Assembly: GCA_943736015.1 (NCBI GenBank)
Contig: OX031070.1
Span: 22,527,673-22,591,672, forward strand
Source of the DNA: Tridacna crocea
Taxonomy: Eukaryota; Mollusca; Bivalvia; Cardiida; Cardiidae
Direction of reading: 5' to 3'
Length of the DNA: 64,000 nt
Shown here in pieces: positions 20,651 to 31,312 of this stretch. The position numbers and the translations under genes were made by a program. The notes under the pieces were generated by a model, which worked only from the letters and a program-made list of their open reading frames with translations, had not been told where the DNA came from and made no database searches. Numbering within the stretch: position 1 is the first letter of the stretch; each line of letters opens with the position of its first letter.

Positions 20651-20870
20651 AACCCTTTACTACACAACCCTGAGTTTTGAGGACCCTGAGAAAGAAAAAA
20701 TCTTTTAAAAACCTTGTAGGAAAAAAAAGAGACACTGTTGATCACCAGCATTTCCTCCTTTTTCTACAATACTTTCTAACCTATCACAGACAATTCACAT
20801 TATTTTTGCCGCATTCATTATGTTTTCAATTTGGAACATTCTGCACTATTGTTGAGTGGTTAGGTTAGAA
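20648..20870 (+). mobile_element. TTAA hairpin MITE, diverged
   Basis: Left end AAACCCTTTACTACACAACC; palindrome heavily mutated (GTAGGAAAAAAAAGAGACAC). Confidence 0.65.
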
Positions 20871-21061
20871 CTGATATGGATATGTAAAAGGAAGACATGG
20901 ATGTGAACATAAAAAGTTTATAAAACACATACAAACATATCAATAAGTTATACAGTACATTTTATGAGCAACTTTGTATACTAAAAATAAAGAAAGGTAA
21001 GCACTGTACAAAACTTTACTGTAACAAAAAAACTTGAAAATATAAAAGATTGGTAGCATAT

Positions 21062-21200
21062 TTAACCCTTTACCAAGAAAAATCCTGATTTTTAACAACC
21101 CTGGGCAAGAAAGCTTTTGAAAACATTGTGGGAAAAGGAGAAAATTTTGGTTAGGTGCATTTTCTCCTTTCCCACAATATATTCAATAACTTCATGCCTC
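21062..21200 (+). mobile_element. TTAA hairpin MITE, right half lost
   Basis: TTAA 21062-21065, apex degraded (TTTTGGTTAGGTGCATTTT); similarity ends soon after the right arm. Confidence 0.65.
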
Positions 21201-21284
21201 AAGGTGATCAAAACATAAGATTATCTGGTAAGATGTTACACAGTTTGAACTTTTTAAGTTATCCCCGTATCACGCAGGTAGTTT

Positions 21285-21540
21285 TCACCCTTTACCACAC
21301 TATCCCGAGTTTAAACAACCTTGACAAAAATAGCTTTTGAAACTGTTCTTAGGAAAGGGAGAAGATGTTAATAAATAACCAGCACTTTCTGGTAGCCAGC
21401 ATTTCCCAAAATTTTTTTTTCCCCTTTTTTACAGATATGTCTCATAATTTGAGCCAAAAATTCAATTGTTTTCTGAAAATACTATGATTTGTAACAAGTT
21501 TAATTTTTTTGTCGTGTAAATGGTCAAGTCTAAATCTTAA
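21285..21540 (+). mobile_element. TTAA hairpin MITE, very degraded
   Basis: CACCCTTTACCACACTATCCCG, then an expanded core with two CCAGCA apices and a T-run. Confidence 0.5.
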
Positions 21541-21639
21541 GGCTTGTCACCTGACTGGCTAAGACATTATTTCTCAGCCAATCAGATGATTACTGAAGAT
21601 GAATTAGAACAATATATATATTGTTGGTGGATACACCCC

Positions 21640-21690
21640 CTCGCGACTCCCCCCCCCCCCCCGCCCCCCCACCCCCATCCCCCCAATTGT
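21640..21690. repeat. C-rich low-complexity tract
   Basis: Poly-C runs interrupted by G, A and T about 50-100 bp past the CYB5D2 stop codon. Confidence 0.7.
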
Positions 21691-21739
21691 GTAAAACCTT
21701 CATCCCTTTTATAGTGGTAACACAACTTTGACTTGTCAC

Positions 21740-21947
21740 TCATTCCTTGAACCGACATTCAACCGACTTTGGATCACAATCTTCGTACAATTTCATAAGT
21801 GGATTGTCAAGGTCACCATTGTTGTTTTTGTTGGGACTTCCATCTGAGGGAGGACCAGTGTCTTTCACACATGCACATCTTGGCTCTTGCTTTCCTGGCT
21901 GGAAGTACTGTCGTGGTACACCCGCCCAGCTTCGCTGAATACCTCCA
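21740..21947 (-). CDS. CYB5D2: CYB5D2 exon 4 and stop
   Basis: Acceptor TATGTGTAG; codes (S)GGIQRSWAGVPRQYF... with EPRCACV and GDLDNP, then TGA at 21742-21740. Confidence 0.92.
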
Positions 21948-24900
21948 CTACACATAAAAAGTTTAAAATAACTAAATTAGGATCAGCATTGTAAAAAGAA
22001 AAATTTCAATTTCCCATACTGCTTCAACTGCAGCCTACTATTATGAACTAATTAATATGTTGTATAGATAGTTTTTAATAGCAAATTAAAGAACCTTTTT
22101 CTCAAAAACTAAACATCCTTTAACAAGCCATGTTAAAGGTATTTGCAGATGACAAATTAAATGTGATTCAAGTGCTTGGATTTGTCTTTAGAGAGAAAGA
22201 AAATAGTCTGGAATAAGAGCTTTGCAAAGCGGTCCATATATGCCTGAAAGGGCTTGTAAGTTAAATATTACATGTCCTAGACATTCATTGTGGTAAGTTT
22301 GAACTTATTCAAATGAAAACTGTGGGAGGAGTTGCGTTAACAAGAAATTCCTAAAAGACAGGCGAACAGACAGACAGATTGACAGAAAACCTGGGACATA
22401 ACATAATATGACTCTTCAGTTATACAACAAGAGCTTCGCAAAGCGGCGCATATATGCCCGAAGGGGCTTGTCAGTGAAATGAGTTGAAATGACGGAAGGG
22501 ACATGAATGAAGAGTAGTTAATCTCCATGATATGTGAAAAATATTAAAGGGCAATAACTAAAAAAAGAAAGGGTGGCACAGTTACAAATTTTGTAAATTG
22601 CTGTTCTCCACAAGGTGTTCTATCAGTTTTGAAAGGTTCAAGATCATAGGATGGCAGAGTTATGGTTCTTGTGCAGTGCACTTCTTTATAATGTGTTCTA
22701 TAAGTCTTTGAAGTTTCAAGATGATAGGTTTTAAAGTTTGGGAGTTATTGCCTGGACAAAAATTCAAACTAAAAAATTAACAAAGGGCAATAACTAAAAA
22801 AATAAAAGTCGCAGAGTTATGGTTCATGTGCACTGCACTTCTCCATAATGTGTTCTATCGGTGTATGAAGTTGCAAGTTATTAGCTTTTATAGTTTGGAA
22901 GTTATGGCGTGGACAAAAATTCAAACTGAAAATTAACAAAGGGCAATAAGTAAAAAATAAAGGTGGCAGAGTTATGGTTCATGTGCAATGCACTTCTCCA
23001 TAAAGTGTTCTATCACTATATGAGGTTGCAAGTTATTAGCTTTTATAGTTTGGAAGTTATGGCCTGGACAAAAATTCAAACTGAAAATTAACAAAGGGCA
23101 ATAACTCAAAAAATAAAAGTGGCAGAGTTATGGTTCATGTGCGATGCACTTCTCCACAATGTTATCTATCAGTGTATGAAGTTCAAAGTTAATAGCTTTT
23201 ATAGTTTAGAAGTTATGGCCTGGACAAAAATTCAAACTGAAAATTAACAAAGGGCTGTAACTCAAAAAATAAAAGTGGCAGAGTTATGGTTCTTGTGCAC
23301 TGCACTTCTCCATAATGTGTTCTATCAGTGTATGTAGTTTCAATTTAATACCTTTTATGGTATGGAAGTTATGGCCTGAACAAAAATTCAAAGTGAAAAG
23401 TTGGTTATTTCAGAAATCAAGGGCAGATAATTTTGGAACGGAAACAGCGATCAAAATTCTAAGACCCAGGTGCACAACTAGACATCATGGAGATTCATTG
23501 TGGCAAGTTTCAAATAATTCCGATGAAAACTGTAGGAGGAGTTGCGCACACAAGAAATTGCTAACGGACGGACGGACGACCGGGGGTATGACATAATACG
23601 ACCCTTCGGGCGTATAAAAAGGAGAAATTGCTGGTTACCAACATGTTCATCTTCCTCAATTCCTTTTTTTCCACAGCTTTCACCATAGGTCATTAAAATT
23701 GGGCACTTTTTGGTACAATGGTATTAGATTACTCAGAAGCCATACCTCATTGTAGAGCACCATATTCTTCTACCAGCTCCTTGTTGATATGAAAAATTAC
23801 AAGTTGGAAACCTTTTCTGGTCATCCTCATCTGCAGCCTTTGCCTTTTTGGCTTCCTTCAGCTTCTCACCATATTCTCTCAGTTTCTCTGTTGGATTGCC
23901 ATTTTCATCATAAAAAGATCCTATCAGTTTGCCTGTAAATGAGTTGAACACTCATATGATAGAGGTTTATTCATGGTACAATATTTTGAAGCAGCTTCAT
24001 TACATGGTAAAGAGTTAAAAGCCCATTAGCAACCAAAAGTAAACATAAAATTTTTAACCCATTACCACACAATCCATACTTTTCATGACCCTGAGAAAGA
24101 AGCCTTTAGAAAACACTGTGGGAAAAGGAGAAAATGCTGGTAACCAGCATTTTCTCCTTTTCCCACAAGCTTTTCTACCCTTCACAAAACAAATTTCAAG
24201 TCACTTTTATTTTGTTGTCTGCAAATGCTTTTGATTTGGACAAACCTAAAATTTTGTTGTTTGGTAATGAGTAAACATAACTCAACAAAATGCATCTCAA
24301 TTTAACCCTTTACCACAATATCCCGACTTTAAACGACCCTGAGAAATAAAGCTTTTGTAAACATTGTGGGCAAAGGAGAAAACGATTGTTACCAGCATTT
24401 TCTCCTTTTCACACAATGTTTTCTACCCTCCACAAAAGCAAATTTCAAATTTTCAGTCACTTTTATTTTGTTGTCTGCAATGCTTTCGATTTGGACGAAA
24501 ATTTTGTCATTTGGTAAAGAGTTCGATTATTCCATTCAAAAGTACAGTATGGAAGTTAATGTGAAGATGACAATCTCCTGTATGGGATAACCAAGCATAG
24601 CTTGATGGCATAAAAATGAATTTTAAGCAAAAAAATTAGTGACCTAGCAACTTTTGAGGCTTTAATGAAGAATCTGATCCATGCTCTAAAAAAAGAGTTA
24701 AAGCTATGAAGCAGTCAAACTGTTTTTCAATTATCAACCCACGCTATAGTATAAGTCTCACAACTCCATGGAAGAAAGTATTTAGAAATTGTGCGAAAAG
24801 GAAAAAATACTCACAGCCGTCTCCTTTTCCATGGCATTTCAACCGTCTAAAAGATGAATTCCATCATTTGAGGAACAAATTCAATCCCCCCTTGTTGTCT

Positions 24901-26458
24901 TCAAACACTTTAAATATGCACAAGTCAAAAGTTTGTTATCGTGTAAGTGTTAATCCTTTGCCAGATGACAACATTTTAGGCTTGTTCAAGTAAAAAGATA
25001 TTTGCAGAAGACGAAGTCAGCTCCAATGATTTGGTTTCTCTTTTTAGAGATTTAAGTTTTTTCACTTCCCACAGTATTTCAGATACCATTTTTCTTAAAA
25101 TCATGATTGTTAAAACAGATATTTTGGAAGTGGGTTAAGTGATTACCTACCCATATATTTGTAATCTTTATGATAGAATGACTTCCAGTCTTCTAGGCCT
25201 AAAATGTCTGTATGTGTAAGCCCACTGATATCTTCTATTAGACCTTTTTCTGTAAAGTCTCCAGACACAAAGGCCCTTGTTCCGTCTTTACCTGAAATAG
25301 ATAAACTTTCATAAATGTACATGTATTGTAGTAATCACTTCCATAATCTTACTTGTATTGTAATAATCAGTCAAAACTTATTTAGAGCCTTTTCTTTGTA
25401 TCAACTCTCTATCACACAATCCTGGCATCTTTAAATGCCCCTGAGAAAGAAGCCTTTTGAAAACACTGTGGAAAAAGGAGAAAATGCTGGTAACCAGTAA
25501 TTTCTCCTTTGGTAACCAGCATTGTCTCCTTTCCCCACATTGTTTTCTACCTTTCCCAGACCAAATTTCAATTTTTCTGTCACCTTTTATTTTGTCATCC
25601 GCAAATGCTTTCAATTTGGACCAGTCTGAAGTTTTCTCATATGGCAAAAGAGTTAATCAACCTATTTTTTTTTTCTTTTTTGACTCCTACATTTTTTCAT
25701 ATTGTGGTGATATATGACGTTGGATGACTCACGACCAGATGCCCGGCTAGCTCAGTTGGTAGAGCTGCAGTACTAGTGTTCCAGGGGTCGTGGGTTCGAG
25801 TCTTGCGTTGGGCATACTTTCTCCCTTGATTTACTTCATTGGTGACGAGGTAAATTGGTGAATGCGGTGTGCTGCACCGGCAGTCCATGGGGACTGAAGG
25901 GGGGAGTTGGTTACTCCCAAAAATTAGGAGGGGGAGGAGTGTTGTGATAAATGATGTTGGGTGGACTCACGACCTGATGCCCTGCTAGCTCAGTTAGTAG
26001 AGGTGCGGTACTAGTGTTCCAGGGGTCGTGGGTTTGAGTCCCGCGTCGGGCACACTTTTCTCCCTTCATAAAAAGATGTTTCCCTTACTTTGGATCAAAT
26101 TTTGCAAGTCGAACTCTTGTCTGTGTACAAGTAATGGATAAAAAATAACACATACATACTTTGTCAACTAACCTGTAAAAAAACTATAACCCCCGCCTTC
26201 ACCATAGTGTTTCTTGCCCTTCGTTACATCAAAAACTTGGCCAAGAAGTCCCAGGTAGATCCTTCCGTTTTTTTCTTTTCCTGTGTACTTGGACAGCTCT
26301 TCTTTCGTGAATATGTGATCTGAATGTTCATGTTTTGATTTTATTTTGAAGGGAAAATACGCGAAAATTGCATTTCTTATTGAGCTGAATGCATCAAACG
26401 TTAAAATTATGGCCAAAATAAGGATTAAAAGTGTCAAGAAAATAACAATTTTAGACAT
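21740..26458 (-). CDS. CYB5D2: CYB5D2 (neuferricin), complete, four exons
   Basis: Neuferricin is a haem-binding, cytochrome-b5-like protein of the MAPR family, in vertebrates linked to neurogenesis and P450 support. Exons: 26173-26458, 25151-25291, 23746-23932, 21740-21947; phases 1,1,2; total 273 residues (human about 264). Residues 1-25 form a signal anchor (IVIFLTLLILILAIILTF). The b5-like domain runs ~48-142: FTKEELSKYTG, YLGLLGQVFDVTKGKKHY, YSFFTGKDGTRAFVSGDF. The C-terminal part carries neuferricin-specific cysteine blocks FPTCN, WCST, SGGIQRSWAGVPR, EPRCACV and GDLDNP. A tail cysteine (VEC) precedes the stop. A possible ATTAAA polyadenylation signal (plus-strand TTTAAT) lies at 21499-21504. 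Confidence 0.92.
22213..22428 (+). mobile_element. short form of tandem-core element E (no internal repeats)
   Basis: Head AAGAGCTTTGCAAAGCGG and tail GACAGACAGATTGACAG ... TAATATGACTCTTCAG match the head and tail of the following element, but the repeat core is absent. Confidence 0.7.
22429..23618 (+). mobile_element. tandem-core element E, long form, ~154-bp units
   Basis: Head CAAGAGCTTCGCAAAGCGGC ... ATATGCCCGAAGGGGCTTG; five core units anchored at GAGTTATGGTTC(A/T)TGTGCA (22664, 22820, 22973, 23127, 23288); tail GGACGGACGGACGACC ... CGACCCTTCGGGCGTAT. Head CCCGAAGGG and tail CCCTTCGGG form subterminal inverted repeats. In CYB5D2 intron 3. Confidence 0.75.
23620..23720. mobile_element. 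TTAA hairpin MITE fragment
   Basis: AAGGAGAAATTGCTGGTTACC and a degraded right half, ending about 25 bp from CYB5D2 exon 3. Confidence 0.5.
23746..23932 (-). CDS. CYB5D2: CYB5D2 exon 3
   Basis: Acceptor CATTTACAG, donor GTATGG. Begins GKLIGSFYDENGNPT (human GRVTGRFYGEDGLPT), passes through a lysine-rich helix and ends RIWCST. Confidence 0.9.
24054..24275 (+). mobile_element. TTAA hairpin MITE
   Basis: TTAA 24054-24057; right end GGTAATGAGTAAAC. First of two same-orientation copies 25 bp apart. Confidence 0.85.
24302..24525 (+). mobile_element. TTAA hairpin MITE
   Basis: TTAA 24302-24305; apex AACGATTGTTACCAGC mutated on the left arm only. Confidence 0.83.
24680..25145. other. degraded TTAA-type repeats in CYB5D2 intron 2
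   Basis: Weak resemblances to MITE halves (GGAAAAAATACTCACAGCCG, TTGCAGAAGACGAAGTCAG) without intact ends. Confidence 0.35.
25151..25291 (-). CDS. CYB5D2: CYB5D2 exon 2: second half of b5-like domain
   Basis: Acceptor CTATTTCAG, donor GTAGGT. Codes KDGTRAFVSGDFTEKG... to LEDWKSFYHKDYKYM plus a split Gly; human counterpart GRDASRAFVTGD and WLSFYEKNYVCVG. Confidence 0.9.
25403..25656 (+). mobile_element. TTAA hairpin MITE with duplicated apex
   Basis: The core reads ..CTGGTAACCAGTAATTTCTCC then TTTGGTAACCAGCATTGTCTCC, i.e. the right arm is present twice; TTAA at 25653-25656. Confidence 0.8.
25741..25814 (+). repeat. tRNA-like SINE head, copy 1
   Basis: 74 nt with A box TAGCTCAGTTGGTAGAG, B box GGGTTCGAGTC and a 7-bp acceptor-like pairing GCCCGGC/GTTGGGC. 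The anticodon arm does not fold, so this is SINE-derived rather than a tRNA gene. A non-tRNA body with CTGCACCGGCAGTCCATGG follows. Confidence 0.75.
25979..26052 (+). repeat. tRNA-like SINE head, copy 2
   Basis: Second copy 238 bp downstream, preceded like copy 1 by GACTCACGACC(A/T)GATG; body truncated after CACACTTTTCTCCCTT. The two form a head-to-tail pair in CYB5D2 intron 1. Confidence 0.75.
26173..26458 (-). CDS. CYB5D2: CYB5D2 exon 1: signal anchor and start of b5 domain
   Basis: ATG at 26458; 95 codons plus one base, donor GTTAGT. No other in-frame Met precedes the hydrophobic segment, so this start is firm. Confidence 0.9.
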
Positions 26459-26789
26459 GGTCTCGGTTAATCAAACGCTCTACGACGACACGTTTTTCAA
26501 GCGTCTACTTGACTTCCTGTGATATGGACTAAATTCTTACCGACTCAAAAGTGGATTCATCTTTTCATGACCTGGTTTTCCTCTCACTAAGATTAGCCTA
26601 CCTAATAGCACGGTCTGATCATACTTAATAATGCACAGTATTGCCATTAGAAAGGAACATGTCTTTCTTCACGTAACTTCTTGAAGCTCTAGAAAATCTG
26701 CAGTTGCACTGACAGGTCGTTTTTTTTTATGTCCTTTCTTAAACTCGTATCCGGCCAGTGAGAAAGCTTCAAGTTTCGAACGATAAGGT

Positions 26790-27024
26790 CTAACCCATTA
26801 CCACACAATCCCTTCTTTTGACCACCCTGAGAAAGAAACCTATAGAAAACATTCTGTGAAAAGGAGAAAATGCTGGTAACCAGCATTTTCTCCTTTCCCC
26901 ACAATGTTTTCTACCCTTCCCAAACTCGCGGCAAATTTCAAATTTTTAGTCACTTTTATTTTGTCGTCTGGAAATACTTTCTGTTTGGAAAAGCTAACAA
27001 TTTTGTCGTTTAGTAATGAGTTAA
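26790..27024 (+). mobile_element. TTAA hairpin MITE
   Basis: Left CTAACCCATTACC, right GAGTTAA at 27024; lies ~330 bp upstream of the CYB5D2 start codon. Confidence 0.85.
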
Positions 27025-27252
27025 AACTTTTTTTTCTTCTGTTTTTCTCTCATTCAATCTATTTTGATTATAGGAGTATTTATCTGGTTCAGTCCATGAT
27101 TGCAAAAATTATTGTTGCCTTTGCAAAAAGATTATTGCTATTGTTCAATTCCTGCATATAAAAAGAAACAGTCTACCCCATATCTCAGCTGGTTGTTTGA
27201 CAAAATAGTCATGTTTTTTTAAGAGATCCATAACCATGGGATGACTGGCTCG

Positions 27253-27521
27253 ATATGGAGTGCAACACGCGAAAAGGTGCATTCGGACATTTGCGTAAAG
27301 TGTCGTCTCGGATCCGCCTGCGCAGTCCGCAGAGGCTAATCCGAAACGAAACTTTCCGATTTTATGTGATTTTCTGTTTTACGCAAGTCTACTGTAGCAC
27401 AAAATCCAATATAGTCGTAAAGTGCCGTCTCGGATTAGCCTGCGCGGACTGCGCAGGCTAATCCGGGACGACACTTTACGCAAATGTCCGAATGCACCTT
27501 TTCGCGTGTTGCACTCCATAT
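27253..27521. mobile_element. TIR element with TGCGCAGGCT palindromes
   Basis: Ends ATATGGAGTGCAACACGCG / mirror; each arm holds TTTGCGTAAAGTG then a GGCTAATCCG palindrome. Arms ~75 bp, middle ~80 bp AT-rich. Related partial copies at 42433-42668 and 56797-56931. Confidence 0.75.
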
Positions 27522-27900
27522 AAGGCATAAATCTCCATTTGCCAGAGCTCAGCTCAAATAATTGTTCGGTGCCAAAGGTGTCTATAGATCAAGGAAAAGA
27601 CAGCACCTTCTTGATCTTTATCGGCACTGTAGACCATGCTCATAAAATGATTTTATTGTTTCTCTACTGGACGAAAAAAAAAATAGACTGGTTCATACTG
27701 ACATAGACGACAAGGCAAGTGTGGTACAAAGACGGCCTTTGGCAATTAGATCTACACGTATTAAAAAAAAAACTTCGAGGGCAAGGGAGAAAATACTGAT
27801 TATCGAATTAGTTCTCTTTTTAGTCCGCTTCTGTACCCAGAATGCCCAAATTAGACAGATGTATATTTATAGAATGGCATCTAGCGGGAATTAATGTGAT

Positions 27901-28122
27901 TTAACTCTTTACCAAAAGACAAAATGTCAGCCTGGTCCATACTCAAAGTATTCACAAACGACAGGATAAAAGTTAATGCGATTGAAAACTGAGAATTGAG
28001 TTTTGAAAGGTAGAAAATATTGTGGAAAAAGAGGAAAATGCTGGTTACAAACATTTTTTCCTTTTTCCCACGTTGTTTTCAAAAGGATCGTTAAAACTCG
28101 GAATTGAGTAGTAAAAGGTTCG
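27901..28122 (-). mobile_element. TTAA hairpin MITE
   Basis: TTAA 27901-27904, right end AAAAGGTTCG; arms GTGGAAAAAGAGG / CCTTTTTCCCAC. Confidence 0.8.
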
Positions 28123-28464
28123 AATCCCGTGGCGTGCAGCGGCAACCTTAGGATCTACTGATACTAAGGCTCCGGTACTGATCAAAGTTTCAGGAAAAAT
28201 ATCAAAGGTAGGTAACTAATTTAACTGGAGAGCAGGTTTCACAATCAATGTGAAAAGATGAAAAAAAAAAACACGTGCACGTGGGTTAATATTTTAGGCC
28301 TAGCATACAACCACGTATCTTATAGATCCTGGGGCAGTAGGCTTTGAAAACAGTATGAGAAAAGGACAAACTTCTAGTAACAATTTTCTACTTTTCACAC
28401 AATATCTTGTCTTTCATAGACACTTTATATCACTCAAGCCACGTGTGATTTGTCATCTGCATAT

Positions 28465-28668
28465 GTGACCCATCACGCAAAAAGGGAACATCGAGGAATT
28501 CTGTACATCAATTAGATGAAAACAGATCAACGATAGTGCTGGCCAGTTTAAGTTGATAATTCAAAAAGTCATTGTATACATAATAAGGTAAAATGACCAC
28601 TTTTCATACAGAAAATGTTATTAAAGCGAAAAGTGTCAGCCCTGGTCCCTTTTAGCATGATGGGTCAC
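28465..28668 (+). mobile_element. GTGACCC-ended MITE
   Basis: Ends GTGACCCATCACGC / GCATGATGGGTCAC; central hairpin partly deleted (only the GTGTCAGCCCTGGTCC arm). Confidence 0.75.
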
Positions 28669-28918
28669 AATATATGCTTTTAATTTCAAGGCAGTCAAAA
28701 ATTAAAATTTTGTCAGTCTGGGAAAGTGTAAAATGTAAAACTACAAGCCATACAGTATTTTATGTACATTTAATTTATATTCACAACTAAAGCTTATCAA
28801 ATACATCAGATTTACAACATTGAGCAAGACATTCAGAATGATATGTGCTGAAATGAAACGAATGTAGGCTAACAGGCAACCCACCCAGCCGAGTTCACTC
28901 CCCGCTTTTTTTCCCTAT

Positions 28919-29147
28919 GTAACCAATTACCAGACGACAAAATTTCAGCCATGTCCAAATGGAAAACATTAGCAGACGACAATTCTATACTGGCTCAAAT
29001 GGTGCTATCTTTATTTGATGGGCTAGAAAACAATGTGGGAAAAGGAGAAAATGCTGGTAACCAGCATTTTCTCCTTTTCCCACAATGTTTTCAAAAGACT
29101 TCTTCCCCAGGCTCATTAAAAGTCGTCATTGTGTGGTAAAGGGTTAA
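28919..29147 (-). mobile_element. TTAA hairpin MITE
   Basis: Right TTAA 29144-29147; palindrome near-perfect (AACAATGTGGG against CCCACAATGTT). Confidence 0.87.
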
Positions 29148-29184
29148 GAATGTCAGCATCCTGCTTCTCGTCATTGTAACTCCG

Positions 29185-29429
29185 TTAACCTTTTATCACG
29201 TGACAAAATTTTACATTGCCGAAATTGAAAGCGTTTGCAGACGACGCATTAAATGTGATTCAAAAGATTTAATTTGTTTCAGGTTAGAAAAGAAAACTGT
29301 AGGAAGAGGAGAAATTGCTGATAAGAGTATGCTGGTAACCATAATTTTCACCTTTCCACAAAATATTTCCAAAAGATTCAGTCTCCGGGGTCGTTAAAAC
29401 TTGTGCATAATCGTGTGATAGATAGTTAA
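29185..29429 (-). mobile_element. TTAA hairpin MITE, diverged core
   Basis: TTAA both ends; left arm GTAGGAAGAGGAGAAATTGC, apex region expanded by ~16 bp. Confidence 0.75.
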
Positions 29430-29499
29430 TTATTCTCAGGCGACAAAATATCAGACTCATAGAGGACAAATCAATCGCTAATGAAACCAAACATGGCTC

Positions 29500-29770
29500 A
29501 TTTTACAAGAAGTAATGTTACAGGATTACTGTCATCGACATCATCTTTGAGTCCCAACCTAAGTCAGCCCATCAAACATCGAAAAACGGATCACAGAAAC
29601 GAAACATGATCCATTTTACAAGAATAAATGTTACAGGATTACTGTCATCGACACAATCTTTCAGCCCCTACCTAATTACGTCCATTAAACCCATCAAACA
29701 CCGAAAAACGGATCACAGAAACGAAACATGACCCATTTTACAAGAGGTAAAACTTCACTAATACCGCCGT
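29500..29770. repeat. two direct repeats of ~130 bp
   Basis: GTTACAGGATTACTGTCATCGACA... and GAAAAACGGATCACAGAAACG occur twice (29514-29610 and 29628-29735), a local tandem duplication. Confidence 0.6.
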
Positions 29771-29978
29771 AACCTTCTCCATCCAATCTACAGACTATTT
29801 CAATCACATTCGGAAATTGTATATCTATTACCGGAGATCAGACAGCACGTACCATGCAGTCTGATCCTGATCTACATTGTCCGCAACAGCAACTTATGTT
29901 CAGCCCACTGGTCTAATGGTAAATGATAATGAGTCTTGCAGCGTACAAAACGACGGTGACAAGATAAAAATATGGCAG

Positions 29979-30209
29979 TTTACCTCTTTACCAAACGATG
30001 AAAATGAAAACTTGTCCAAATTGAAAGCATTTGCAGATGACAATTCAAACGTGTCTCCAGTAACGGTACTTGTCTTTGATAGGTAAGAAAACATTAAAGG
30101 AAAAGGAGAAAATGCTGGTTACCAGCATTTTCTCCTTTTCCCTTAATGTTTTCAAAAGGCCTCTTCCGCAGGGATCGTTAAAAATCGGGATTGTGTGGTA
30201 AAGAGTTAA
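29979..30209 (-). mobile_element. TTAA hairpin MITE with matched arm changes
   Basis: Outer stem ACATTAAAGGAAAAGG faces CCTTTTCCCTTAATGT; the reference is ACATTGTGGG / CCCACAATGT, so both arms have changed together. Confidence 0.87.
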
Positions 30210-30349
30210 TTAATTAACAGAAGCAGGGTTTGAGTTATAGCCCGGAGATAGTACACCTATCTTTGCAACCTTAGTTCTTTCTACTAGTACAATGCATAAC
30301 ACTTTTCCATAGCCCAAGGCTGCTCGTCCACATATCCAAAGTCAAAAAC

Positions 30350-30447
30350 GATCAACGGTTACTTGCATTTCCTCCTTTTCCTACAGCGTTTTCAAAAGCC
30401 TTCTTCCCAGCATCGAAAAATCCAGTGAAAGTTTGAAAAAAGGGTTA
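30350..30447 (-). mobile_element. TTAA hairpin MITE, right part
   Basis: GGTTACTTGCATTTCCTCC to AAAGGGTTAA. Confidence 0.6.
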
Positions 30448-30569
30448 AGTAAAAAAGGTTTGTAGTACATTATTCGTTGAGTGAAAGTTTACGTTAAGAC
30501 CTTCATGGTGGTATAACTCTGTTGATATAACGCACCCCAGGGCTCGAACTTTTAAGCTATTTATTACAG

Positions 30570-30612
30570 TCTGTACTAGTCTGTACTAGTCTGTACAGTC
30601 TGTACTAGTAAA
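30570..30612. repeat. microrepeat GTCTGTACTA
   Basis: Four near-exact units of about 10 bp. Confidence 0.7.
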
Positions 30613-30862
30613 TGCAACAGGATTCATTCCACTCTCACTGCTGATCATTATTTTGACGACTGTTATGTCGAAAAGCAGCCGTGGTTTTGAAAGAATATTG
30701 TGAACGTTCTAGTAAAAGAAATTTTAGGTTAGCATAGATACACGTAGGTGCACTGGCCTCCGCAATATAACTGAAATGATGTTGAAAACGACGTTAAACA
30801 CCACACAAACAAAACCAATCTCTGCCTCATACAACTGAGTAACATAGCTCGGTTATTTCAAA

Positions 30863-31085
30863 GTTTATTCCTTACCAAACGACAAACTTTGTCCAAATTC
30901 AAAGCATTTGCAGATGACAAAACAAATGTCAAACAAAAACTGAAATTTCTTTTCAGAAGCGTAGAAAAGATTGCGGGAAAAGGAGAAAATGCTGGTTAGC
31001 AGCATTTTCTCCTTTTCCCACAATGTTTTCAAAGGTTTTCTCTGCCACAGTCGTTAAAACTCGTCACAGTATGGTAAAGGGTTGA
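30863..31085 (-). mobile_element. TTAA hairpin MITE just downstream of BICDL
   Basis: Left arm has GCGGG where the right keeps CCCAC (an unmatched change). Its left edge overlaps the candidate AATAAA signal of BICDL. Confidence 0.83.
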
Positions 31086-31198
31086 ACCGACAGAAGGTGC
31101 ATTTAATGAAGGAACTGGATGAAGTCATAATGCTTCATAATTATAAAAATGAACACTAGTGATGCTGCGACGTTTGAAGAATGACGAACACTTTAGCA

Positions 31199-31312
31199 CT
31201 ACGTTGACCGTTCCTTCACGTTGGATTTACTTGTTACATCAGTGTTGTCTGGTTTACTGGTCCCTTTGGTTGGCAAAGCTACCTTGACACCGAGTAAATT
31301 GGCCATGTCCGA
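31199..31312 (-). CDS. BICDL1: BICDL exon 11 and stop
   Basis: Acceptor CTTATTTCAG; SDMANLLGVKVALP (human DDMHRVIDRQL), a Ser/Thr/Lys-rich tail and TAG at 31201-31199. Confidence 0.88.
   Translation of the reverse strand, partial: SDMANLLGVKVALPTKGTSKPDNTDVTSKSNVKERST

Noticed and set aside
25741..25814. Functional tRNA gene
   Set aside because: A and B boxes and acceptor pairing are present, but the anticodon stem does not pair and a second copy sits in the same larger repeat; a SINE head.
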